From the NCBI GenBank assembly GCA_903874575.1, contig CAIQSZ010000249.1, forward strand, positions 1 through 6,197: DNA of 6,197 bases, in the 5' to 3' direction. The DNA comes from an uncultured Elusimicrobia bacterium (GTDB lineage Bacteria; Elusimicrobiota; Elusimicrobia; UBA1565; UBA9628). The notes under the pieces were generated by a model, which did no database searches, was not told where the DNA came from, and was given only the letters and a program-made list of their open reading frames with translations. Below, in pieces: positions 1-5,624 of the stretch (its first letter is position 1; each line of letters begins with the position of its first letter). The position numbers were made by a program, and so were the translations under genes.

Positions 1-639
1 GTCGTCGGTCTGGATAAAAGCGAGCGCGCAGGCCTCGGAAGAATATTGCGCCGCACCTACGACACCGAGATGCCGCGAAACTACAAGAAGACGGGGATTT
101 CCTTCAATCCCGAAACTTCTCTAAAGCAAGCCGCCGTCACCGCCGAATACCGGCAAATTCTAAGCGCAAAAAAAGCCTCGTCCTCGGCGGGCGAGCCCGC
201 GCCCGACTCCGCGCCGGGCGGAACGTCGTCCACATATGATGATTGCATTCTAGGCCTCGCCAAGCCGCTGGCGGCATGCGCGAGGTCCTCGGATAAGGAG
301 GCTTGCGTCGCCAAGGCGAAGGCGCAGTGCGCCTCCGATACTGTCGCGGCCGCCGCGGTAGCCCCTGCCGCCTCCGACTCCGACCCTAGCCCCGACGACG
401 ACCCCGCCGCCAAGCCGGCCGCCGACGTTCCCGCGCCGGCCGCCGCCGCGGATGCCACGGACAAGGGCTTCTTCAATTTCTTGCACAAGGACGTTTCGCC
501 GGCGGTCAGCGGGGGCGTGGCGGCTTCCATACTCGCCGGCGTCGTGACCTTCGGCTTGATCGGAGGCCCGGCCGGGCTGATCGCCGGAGCGGTCGCCGGC
601 ATCGTGGGAAGCCTGTTGTCTTACAATATGCTGCAATAG
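1..639 (+). CDS. Partial exported-type protein with four-Cys motif and C-terminal glycine-zipper hairpin (paralogue of the next gene)
   Basis: No family recognised. The reading frame is open to base 1, so the start lies upstream of the window; the TTG at 46 is internal. The first residues (VVGLDKSERAGLGRIL) align with VVELTESELKDLEKIT in the downstream gene, and AEYRQIL aligns with its SKYRGLL, which supports coding before 46. After a Ser/Ala/Pro linker comes a four-cysteine motif, C-x10-C-x8-C-x7-C (bases 244-330), then an Asp/Pro/Ala-rich linker. Next is KGFFNFL (463-483) and a hydrophobic, Gly/Ala-rich C-terminus of about 40 residues with a GGPAG turn, which predicts a two-helix membrane hairpin. 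All these elements recur in the same order in the next gene, so the two are a tandem duplication. Any signal peptide would be off the window. Inferred role: exported membrane-associated protein of unknown function; a cytoplasmic location is not excluded. Confidence 0.85.
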   Translation, partial: VVGLDKSERAGLGRILRRTYDTEMPRNYKKTGISFNPETSLKQAAVTAEYRQILSAKKASSSAGEPAPDSAPGGTSSTYDDCILGLAKPLAACARSSDKEACVAKAKAQCASDTVAAAAVAPAASDSDPSPDDDPAAKPAADVPAPAAAADATDKGFFNFLHKDVSPAVSGGVAASILAGVVTFGLIGGPAGLIAGAVAGIVGSLLSYNMLQ

Positions 640-656
640 CGTCCGGGATGCGGGCC

Positions 657-685
657 TGGATAGTTCTTAGGTCCTAGCCTAATAT
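657..685 (+). promoter_or_regulatory. Candidate promoter P1 for the 469-aa gene
   Basis: TGGATA (657-662) and TAATAT (680-685) are separated by 17 bases and match the sigma-70 consensus at 4 of 6 positions each. The -10 lies inside copy 1 of a direct repeat. Predicted transcription would start near 692, leaving a leader of about 73 bases before the ATG at 765. This is a by-eye match in an AT-richer gap, and the lineage's own consensus is unknown. Confidence 0.35.
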
Positions 686-689
686 AGGC
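668..689 (+). repeat. Imperfect direct repeat, copy 1 (22 bp), with internal dyad
   Basis: The copy begins TAGGTC, continues CTAGCCTAAT and ends ATAGGC. It is repeated 42 bases after its start at 710-734 with one substitution and three inserted bases. It contains the perfect inverted repeat GCCTA-ATA-TAGGC (677-689). It also sits within a longer potential stem, 666-676 against 685-695, in which CTTAGG and CCTA pair with TAGG and CTTAAG across one mismatch and one G-T pair. No T-run follows, so it is not a classical terminator of the upstream gene; an operator is more plausible. Confidence 0.6.
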
Positions 690-699
690 CTTAAGGGTC

Positions 700-728
700 T
701 TGCATGAAGTAGGTCTCTAGGCTAATCT
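700..728 (+). promoter_or_regulatory. Candidate promoter P2 for the 469-aa gene
   Basis: TTGCAT (700-705) and TAATCT (723-728) are 17 bases apart. Each matches the sigma-70 consensus at 3 of 6 positions, including the leading TTG and the T-A...T of the -10. The -10 falls in copy 2 of the direct repeat, at the place corresponding to P1 in copy 1. The start would be near 735, about 30 bases before the ATG. Weaker than P1 by sequence. Confidence 0.28.
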
Positions 729-734
729 ATAGGC
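710..734 (+). repeat. Imperfect direct repeat, copy 2 (25 bp)
   Basis: The copy begins TAGGTC, continues TCTAGGCTAAT and ends CTATAGGC. Against copy 1 (668-689), all but one of copy 1's 22 bases are matched, with T and CT inserted. The copies lie about four helical turns apart (42 bp from start to start), which is compatible with two operator sites on one face of the DNA. Confidence 0.6.
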
Positions 735-764
735 ATCATCCATATCACGGTAGCGAGGCCCCTC

Positions 765-2174
765 ATGCGGAACCTGATCACGATTATCGCGGCGGCTTTC
801 CTCTTGTCGGCAGGTCGCGCTCATGCGGGAGATCCGCCGGATCTCGGCGGTAGACCCGCCGCGGGGCCTAGAGCTCGGCCGCCCCGCCGCCTGAGAAATC
901 CCCCCCCTCCAACCGCCCCAACGCCGCCTCATCCTGGGGCGCACAAGACCCGGACTTCGGAGAGTCACGCCGTGGCGCTGACCACGCGCGAGATCGGCTG
1001 GCTCACCCCGGAAGAGCAGGCCGCGTTCAGCAAAGATCACGACGCAGCCAAATATCGAAAGAATCTCGCGGAGAAAGGACTCCCCCCGGAATTCCAAGGC
1101 GGCTACGGGGACCTCGTCAAGCGCCCGAACGCGCATAAGATCGAGGCGTTCCTACTCACCGTCGTCGAGCTCACCGAGTCCGAACTCAAAGACCTTGAGA
1201 AAATCACAAAAGGCCGTGAACCTGCCGGCTTCACCGTCAGGGTCAATAATGCCCGAATAGATTACCAAGACGAGATGACTCCGTACCTCCATGGAGGTAA
1301 AGCTTCGCACACCAAGCCGGGGGACTGCCGCAAAGCCTACGAGATCTCCTCAAAATACCGCGGGCTGCTCGCGAAGGCGGGCTACAAGACCTCCGCCCCC
1401 GGCGCCGCCCCGGCCGGCGGCGCGTCCGGCGCGGCCTCCGGCGGAACGTCCGCCTCCGAAACGGCGCCCCTCGTCGACAAGGAACTCGCGGTCCTCACGC
1501 CGGCGGAGAAGGCGTCGTATCAAACCGAACTTAAGGCCGCGGGAAAGGACGCCGCGAAAATAGGCTCCGTCAACTGGAAATACCGCCGCGTCGCCGCGTC
1601 GCGCGACGTCAAAGTTTTCAACGGCCTCGACTCGGGCGCCAAAAAAGACCTCTGCGCGCCGTACAAGGACTACGTCGTGGGCGGCGGCGGACCCGCGGGC
1701 TCCAGGGGTGAAGAGTGCTCGCCTCAGGCCGTTGCGACGCAGACGAAGTCCTGCATGAAAAAAAAGGGAGAACAGCGCAGCTTGTGCGTCGCGGCATTGG
1801 AAGACCACTGCCGCGCAAGCCAGGCCAGGCCGACGGCGACGCCGTCTTCGGCGGCTTTGCCCGCGCTGAGCGCCGAGGTGAAAGCCGCCTGCGTGGGCAT
1901 CAACAACTCCACGGCGCCGCCCTCGGACGGAAAAAAGACGTCCGTCGTACCCTCCAAACCGGGTGAGGACAAGGGAGCGGATGAAAAGAAGGGCTTTTTC
2001 GCTTCCCTGAGCAAGCCGATATCGGCAAGCGCCAAGGCGGGCATGGCGGGCGCTTTTGTCGGAGTCCTGGGCGCATCTCTGTTCTTCGGCCCGGGAGGGG
2101 CGCTGGTGGCCGGCGCGGCCGTCGGAGCCGTAGCGTTTTTCGGCTGGAACCTGCTCAACTCCAAGCTCCCCTGA
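765..2174 (+). CDS. Secreted, modular four-Cys protein with C-terminal hydrophobic hairpin; unknown function
   Basis: 469 aa, no family recognised. The ATG at 765 is preceded by GAGG (755-758, spacer 6) and opens a Sec signal peptide: MRN, hydrophobic core ITIIAAAFLL, and likely cleavage after AHA (residue 21). Residues 22-68 are an odd Pro/Arg-rich stretch with a C8 tract (900-907). Two related modules follow. The first (about 75-147) has WLTPEEQAAF and later VVELTESELKDLEKI; the second (about 239-300) has VLTPAEKASY and later VFNGLDSGAKKDL. A Gly/Ala/Ser linker (about 211-232) separates them. Cysteines at 318, 330, 341 and 349 form C-x11-C-x10-C-x7-C; C188, C297 and C376 are extra. A charged linker leads to KGFFASL (409-415) and a Gly/Ala-rich hydrophobic hairpin (about 423-464) with a GPGG turn. 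It is a paralogue of the upstream gene. Inferred location: exported, anchored or inserted in a membrane by its C-terminus. Confidence 0.87.
   Translation: MRNLITIIAAAFLLSAGRAHAGDPPDLGGRPAAGPRARPPRRLRNPPPPTAPTPPHPGAHKTRTSESHAVALTTREIGWLTPEEQAAFSKDHDAAKYRKNLAEKGLPPEFQGGYGDLVKRPNAHKIEAFLLTVVELTESELKDLEKITKGREPAGFTVRVNNARIDYQDEMTPYLHGGKASHTKPGDCRKAYEISSKYRGLLAKAGYKTSAPGAAPAGGASGAASGGTSASETAPLVDKELAVLTPAEKASYQTELKAAGKDAAKIGSVNWKYRRVAASRDVKVFNGLDSGAKKDLCAPYKDYVVGGGGPAGSRGEECSPQAVATQTKSCMKKKGEQRSLCVAALEDHCRASQARPTATPSSAALPALSAEVKAACVGINNSTAPPSDGKKTSVVPSKPGEDKGADEKKGFFASLSKPISASAKAGMAGAFVGVLGASLFFGPGGALVAGAAVGAVAFFGWNLLNSKLP
900..907 (+). repeat. Homopolymeric C8 tract inside the 469-aa gene
   Basis: Eight consecutive C encode part of a Pro4 run (residues 46-49) just after the signal peptide. 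A slip of one base would truncate or re-frame the protein. Such tracts can be phase-variable, but in GC-rich DNA a C8 may be chance, or a sequencing-error hotspot. Confidence 0.7.
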
Positions 2175-2188
2175 CGCGCGCCGTCAGG
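2170..2188. terminator. Short GC hairpin spanning both convergent stop codons
   Basis: CCTGACG (2170-2176) pairs perfectly with CGTCAGG (2182-2188) across a five-base loop CGCGC. The TGA of the 469-aa gene (2172-2174) and the TGA of lspA (2184-2186 on the other strand) are at equivalent positions in the two arms. Neither strand has a clear T-run after the stem, so intrinsic termination is not proven. It could act as a bidirectional 3' end stabiliser, or be a coincidence in GC-rich DNA. Confidence 0.4.
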
Positions 2189-2636
2189 CGGCTTTCGCGG
2201 CGGCGGGTTCGTCCTTGAGCCCCCAGGCGAGCAGGCACGCGCCGACGGTGATGCAGGAGTCGGCCACGTTGAAGACCGAGAAGCGGTGGACGTACAGGAA
2301 ATCCACCACGAAACGGTAGGCGACGCGGTCGTAGAGATTGCCCAACGCGCCCGCCATCACCAAGGTTCCCCCCGCCTGTAGACGCAAGTCGTCCTTCGGC
2401 CAGCGCTTGAGCAGGCGCGCCAGGATCAGGATCATAACCAAGGACACCGCGATGAAGAAGCCGTTGGCTCCGCGCCCCAGCCCGAACGCCGCGCCGGTGT
2501 TCTCGACGTAAGCCAGTTCGAAGCCCGGCAGAACCGCAATCGAGCCGGCTCCGCGCAGGGAGCCCAGCGCCCAAAGCTTCGTCGCCCGGTCGGCGACGAG
2601 CAGGGCGACTACAACTGCCGGGCGCAGCGACCGCAT
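2184..2636 (-). CDS. lspA: Lipoprotein signal peptidase (signal peptidase II)
   Basis: 150 aa, within the usual LspA range. It is the inner-membrane aspartyl protease that cleaves the signal peptide of diacylglyceryl-prolipoproteins just before the lipidated cysteine (peptidase family A8). Visible family motifs are DRATK (16-20, usually DQxTK), NTGAAFG (46-52), AGALGNLYDR (95-104), and VDFLYV followed by FNVADS (122-127). The catalytic dyad is expected to be D103 and D126. Four hydrophobic segments are visible (about 6-24, 56-76, 86-102, 127-141). The frame is open upstream to 3011, but the ATG at 2636 places the first motif where the family has it, so I chose it. GGAAG lies just before this ATG with almost no spacer, so translation is probably coupled to ileS, whose last 28 bases it overlaps. 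The presence of lspA implies lipoproteins in this organism. Confidence 0.97.
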   Translation of the reverse strand: MRSLRPAVVVALLVADRATKLWALGSLRGAGSIAVLPGFELAYVENTGAAFGLGRGANGFFIAVSLVMILILARLLKRWPKDDLRLQAGGTLVMAGALGNLYDRVAYRFVVDFLYVHRFSVFNVADSCITVGACLLAWGLKDEPAAAKAA

Positions 2637-5356
2637 ACTTCCGGGCGGGACGAGCCGATGTCGGTCTGACGGCGCCAGCAGCGCGGGCACTTCTCGCCCG
2701 CGGCCTGGGCCACCGCGGCGCTCACGACGTCGCCGCCGGCCTCTGCGGACGCTTCGGAAACGCCCAGGAACTCGGCCAGGTTCAGACCTTTTAACGGCTC
2801 CAGTTCCGCGGCGGGGCCCCGCAGGACGACCCGGGCCTGGAGCGACGCGCCGATCGTCTTGGCCGCGCGCGCCTCTTCCAGGGACTTCTGCGCGACGGCG
2901 CGCAGCGCCAGGGCCTTCTCCCAACGGGCGGCCAGCGGCGCGTCGGTCCAACGCGCGTCCGGCGCGGGCAAGTCCCATAGGAACACGGACTTGGTCGGCG
3001 CGTGCGCCCACGCGCGCCAGGCCTCATCGGCGGTGAAAGACAGGACCGGGGACCACAAGGCGCAGAGGCTCTTGAGCGCCTCGGCCATCACGGTCTGCGC
3101 CGCCAGACGCTCCGGAGCGTCGGCGCGGAAGGTATAGAGGCGGTCCTTCGTGCCGTCCAAATAGAACGCCGACAAGTCGAACGCGCAGAAATCGACGAGT
3201 CGGCGCGCGGCGGCGCGGTAGCGGTATTCGCGGAAATCGGCGAAGGTCTCGTTCTGGAGCGCGGCCAAGCGGTGCAGCAGGAAGCGCTCCATCTCCGGAA
3301 GCGCGGCGTGCGGCACGGCCGCGGCCGGATCGAAATCGGCCAGGTTGCCCAGCAGGTAGCGCAGAGTGTTGCGCACGCGGCGGTATGAGTCGGCCGGCCC
3401 TTCAAGAAGCTTGTCGGAGATGCGCACGTCGTCGTGGTAGTCCGCCAGCGCCACCCACAGGCGCAGCACGTCGGCGCCCCACTTGGCGATGACTTCCTGC
3501 GGAGCGACCACGTTGCCCGCGGATTTATGCATCGCGCGGCCCTTCTCGTCGAGCACGAAGCCGTGCGTCAGGACCTGTTTGTACGGCGCATGTCCGCGCA
3601 AGGCTGTCGACATCACCAGCGAGGATTGGAACCAGCCGCGATGCTGGTCGGAGCCCTCCAGGTAGAGATCGGCGACCGAGTCCTCACCCAGCACGGCCAG
3701 CCACGACACGCCGGAGTCCAGCCACACGTCCAGGATGTCCGTCTCGCGGCGGAAACCGTCCCGCAACAGGGGATGAGGCGGGAGGAAGGGCCAATCCCGA
3801 GGAGTCAGCGTCTCGCCCCAGCGCTCGAACCAGAAATCGACGCCGTCGGCGGCGGCTTTCCTCTCGACGGCCTCCAGCACGGCGTCGTCCAGAACGGCCT
3901 CCCCGGTCTTGGCCGAGTACAGCACGATGATGGGCGTGCCCCAGACGCGCTGGCGCGACAGGCACCAGTCGGGCCGATTGCCGACCATGGCGGCGATGCG
4001 CGTGCGGCCCTCGGGCGGAATCCATTTCGTCGCGTCGATCTGCGCGAGCAGGTGGTCGCGCAGCGCCTCGGACAGACGCAGGAACCACTGCTCGGTCGTG
4101 CGGAACACGACGGGGTTCTTGCAGCGCCAGCAGTGCGGGTAAGAGTGCGAGACGTCCTTCTTGGCGAGCAGCCAGCCGCGCTCGCGCAGGTCGGCGACGA
4201 TCTCGGGGTTGCCCTCGTCGAATATCTTCTTGCCGGTCCAGCGCGGCGCCTTGTCGGTGAAGCGGCCGGCGCCGTCCACGGGGTTCAGAATCTCCAGGTC
4301 GTAGCGCCGGCCCGTATGAAAGTCGTCCTCGCCGTGGCCGGGCGCGGTGTGCACCACGCCGGTGCCGTCCTCGGCCGTCACGTACTCGGCCAGCACGCAG
4401 ACGCCGGCGTCGCCTGGCTTGGTCGCGTAGGGCACGGCGTAGCGCGGCAGAAGCGCGACGATCTTATCGCCAGTCCAAGAGCGCAGGATAGTCGCGTCGG
4501 CGGCGCCGATGTCCTTCATCACCGACTCGAAGCGCGCCCGCGCCATGATCAGACGGCGCGTCCTGCCGGCGACCTCGGCCCGCGCCTCGACGTACTCCAG
4601 GTTGGGGTTGAACGCGGCCGCGCGGTTGGCGGGCAAGGTCCACGGAGTGGTCGTCCAGACCACGATCTCGGCGCCCCGGAGCTCACCTTCTTCGACGGGC
4701 AGCGCGACGTGCACGGACGGCGAGGTCTTGTCCTTGTACTCGACCTCGGCCTCGGCGAGCGCGGTCTCGCAGACGACGCACCACAGCACGGGCTTGAGGC
4801 CGCGGTAGACGTGGCCCTGCTTGATGAGCAGGCGCAAGGCGCGCAGGATCTTCGCCTCGTAGCCCTTGGCCATGGTCGTGTAGGGATGCGTCCAGTCGCC
4901 CAATACGCCCAAGCGCCGGAACTCCTCGCGCTGGAGGTCGATGAAGCGCTGGGCGAACGCGGCGGCGTCGCGGCGGAACTTGACGACGTCCGTGACGCCG
5001 CGCTTGCTCATCTTCAGTTCCTTAAGCAAGGCGGTCTCGATGGGCAGGCCATGGCAGTCCCAACCCGGAACGTAGGGCGCCGCGCGGCCCATCAGGGCCT
5101 GCGCCTTCACGGTCGCGTCCTTGAGCACCTTATTGAGCGCGTGGCCGATGTGGATGCGTCCGTTGGCGTACGGAGGGCCGTCGTGCAGGATGAAAGGAGG
5201 ACGACCATCTTGGCGCTCCTGCAGGCGCTCGTAGAGGCCCAGCTCGTTCCAAACCTTCAGGAATTCGGGCTCGCGCGCGGCGAGGTCCCCCTTCATCGGA
5301 AAATCGGTTTTGGGCAGACGGACGGTCGTCGACCAGTCGATGCGCGCCTCGGGCAT
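2609..5356 (-). CDS. ileS: Isoleucyl-tRNA synthetase
   Basis: 915 aa, full length for bacterial IleRS. A cytoplasmic class I synthetase that charges tRNA-Ile with isoleucine and edits mis-activated valine. The HIGH signature is at 69-72 (in PPYANGRIHIGHALNK). The CP1 editing domain shows WTTTPWTLPAN (234-244) and GTGVVHTAPGHGEDDF (331-346). The KMSKS loop is the variant AMHKS (608-612), keeping the second lysine, K611. WCVVC (C193, C196) and HCWRC (C409, C412) give the four cysteines of the internal zinc site. The C-terminus has the second zinc finger, CPRC (890-893) and CGRC (908-911), typical of the common bacterial type. The KMSK at 115-118 is a chance look-alike outside the catalytic loop. 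The ATG at 5356 has AGGA seven bases upstream. No T-box fits in the 37-base leader, so regulation by T-box is unlikely unless the promoter lies inside the divergent gene. lspA follows in the same operon. Confidence 0.99.
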   Translation of the reverse strand: MPEARIDWSTTVRLPKTDFPMKGDLAAREPEFLKVWNELGLYERLQERQDGRPPFILHDGPPYANGRIHIGHALNKVLKDATVKAQALMGRAAPYVPGWDCHGLPIETALLKELKMSKRGVTDVVKFRRDAAAFAQRFIDLQREEFRRLGVLGDWTHPYTTMAKGYEAKILRALRLLIKQGHVYRGLKPVLWCVVCETALAEAEVEYKDKTSPSVHVALPVEEGELRGAEIVVWTTTPWTLPANRAAAFNPNLEYVEARAEVAGRTRRLIMARARFESVMKDIGAADATILRSWTGDKIVALLPRYAVPYATKPGDAGVCVLAEYVTAEDGTGVVHTAPGHGEDDFHTGRRYDLEILNPVDGAGRFTDKAPRWTGKKIFDEGNPEIVADLRERGWLLAKKDVSHSYPHCWRCKNPVVFRTTEQWFLRLSEALRDHLLAQIDATKWIPPEGRTRIAAMVGNRPDWCLSRQRVWGTPIIVLYSAKTGEAVLDDAVLEAVERKAAADGVDFWFERWGETLTPRDWPFLPPHPLLRDGFRRETDILDVWLDSGVSWLAVLGEDSVADLYLEGSDQHRGWFQSSLVMSTALRGHAPYKQVLTHGFVLDEKGRAMHKSAGNVVAPQEVIAKWGADVLRLWVALADYHDDVRISDKLLEGPADSYRRVRNTLRYLLGNLADFDPAAAVPHAALPEMERFLLHRLAALQNETFADFREYRYRAAARRLVDFCAFDLSAFYLDGTKDRLYTFRADAPERLAAQTVMAEALKSLCALWSPVLSFTADEAWRAWAHAPTKSVFLWDLPAPDARWTDAPLAARWEKALALRAVAQKSLEEARAAKTIGASLQARVVLRGPAAELEPLKGLNLAEFLGVSEASAEAGGDVVSAAVAQAAGEKCPRCWRRQTDIGSSRPEVCGRCARQL

Positions 5357-5361
5357 GGGCG

Positions 5362-5385
5362 CATCCTACCAATTTTGATAGGATG
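5362..5385. promoter_or_regulatory. Near-perfect inverted repeat filling the divergent ileS / membrane-protein gap
   Basis: CATCCTA (5362-5368) and TAGGATG (5379-5385) are perfect complements. Inside them CAA (5370-5372) and TTG (5375-5377) also pair across TT, giving 10 of 11 arm positions matched. Read outward, each arm supplies AGGA as a Shine-Dalgarno-like site: seven bases before ileS on the - strand and ten before the ATG at 5394 on the + strand. The dyad could therefore simply be two back-to-back ribosome-binding sites, or an operator controlling both directions. TAGGAT on each strand also resembles a -10 box, which would imply nearly leaderless mRNAs, but no matching -35 is evident. 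Confidence 0.6.
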
Positions 5386-5393
5386 GCCTCCAT

Positions 5394-5621
5394 ATGACGA
5401 CTTTCATCGCCGTGTGTCTCGCCCTGATCGTGATCGAGCTCGGAGCCATGCTCGCGGTCCTCGCCGTCGCCATGCTCAAGGTCCGCGACGCCGCCCAAGC
5501 CGTCGAGGTGGCCGCCTACCGCGTGGACCAGGAAGTGCTGACCTTGGGAGAATCCATACGCTCGGGTTGGATGGCCTCGCTCAAGAACCTCATCGGCCTC
5601 GGGCTGAAGTTCTTCCGCTGA
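5394..5621 (+). CDS. Small single-pass membrane protein, DUF948-like
   Basis: 75 aa. The N-terminus is one long hydrophobic segment (about 4-28, rich in Ala, Val, Leu and Ile) with little before it, a signal-anchor topology with the rest in the cytoplasm. Residues 29-57 (KVRDAAQAVEVAAY then RVDQEVLTLGESIR) look like an amphipathic or coiled-coil helix, and the C-terminus is short and slightly basic (NLIGLGLKFFR). This shape resembles the DUF948/YtxG group (one TM helix followed by a helical tail), but it is shorter and I cannot confirm membership. The ATG has AGGA ten bases upstream in the divergent inverted repeat. Its stop is three bases before the next gene, a cyclic-nucleotide-binding protein, so the two are probably translated together and may interact at the membrane. 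Coding is supported by high GC at third positions and by the tight spacing. Confidence 0.82.
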   Translation: MTTFIAVCLALIVIELGAMLAVLAVAMLKVRDAAQAVEVAAYRVDQEVLTLGESIRSGWMASLKNLIGLGLKFFR

Positions 5622-5624
5622 CGT

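Noticed and set aside
46..48. TTG as start of gene 1
   Set aside because: The frame is open further upstream and aligns there with the paralogue.
831..860. Adjacent small hairpins (GATCCG-C-CGGATC at 831-843 and GGCGG/CCGCC at 846-860)
   Set aside because: Short GC stems inside a coding region, common by chance at this base composition; no positional logic beyond being near the signal peptide codons.
717..1136. 139-aa open frame on the - strand across the start of gene 2
   Set aside because: Arg-rich shadow of gene 2, with no motif or ribosome-binding site; gene 2 has a good signal peptide and conserved modules in its frame.
217..1450. Shared 11-mer GGCGGAACGTC at 217-227 and 1440-1450
   Set aside because: It encodes the common GGTS linker of the two paralogues and is explained by their shared ancestry, not by a separate repeat element.
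2637..3011. N-terminal extension of lspA to an upstream start
   Set aside because: The extra residues are Arg/Gly/Pro-rich and are the out-of-frame reading of ileS. LspA family motifs are correctly placed when starting at 2636.
5357..5393. T-box or other riboswitch upstream of ileS
   Set aside because: Only 37 bases separate ileS from the divergent gene, too short for a T-box, and no specifier or antiterminator sequence is visible.
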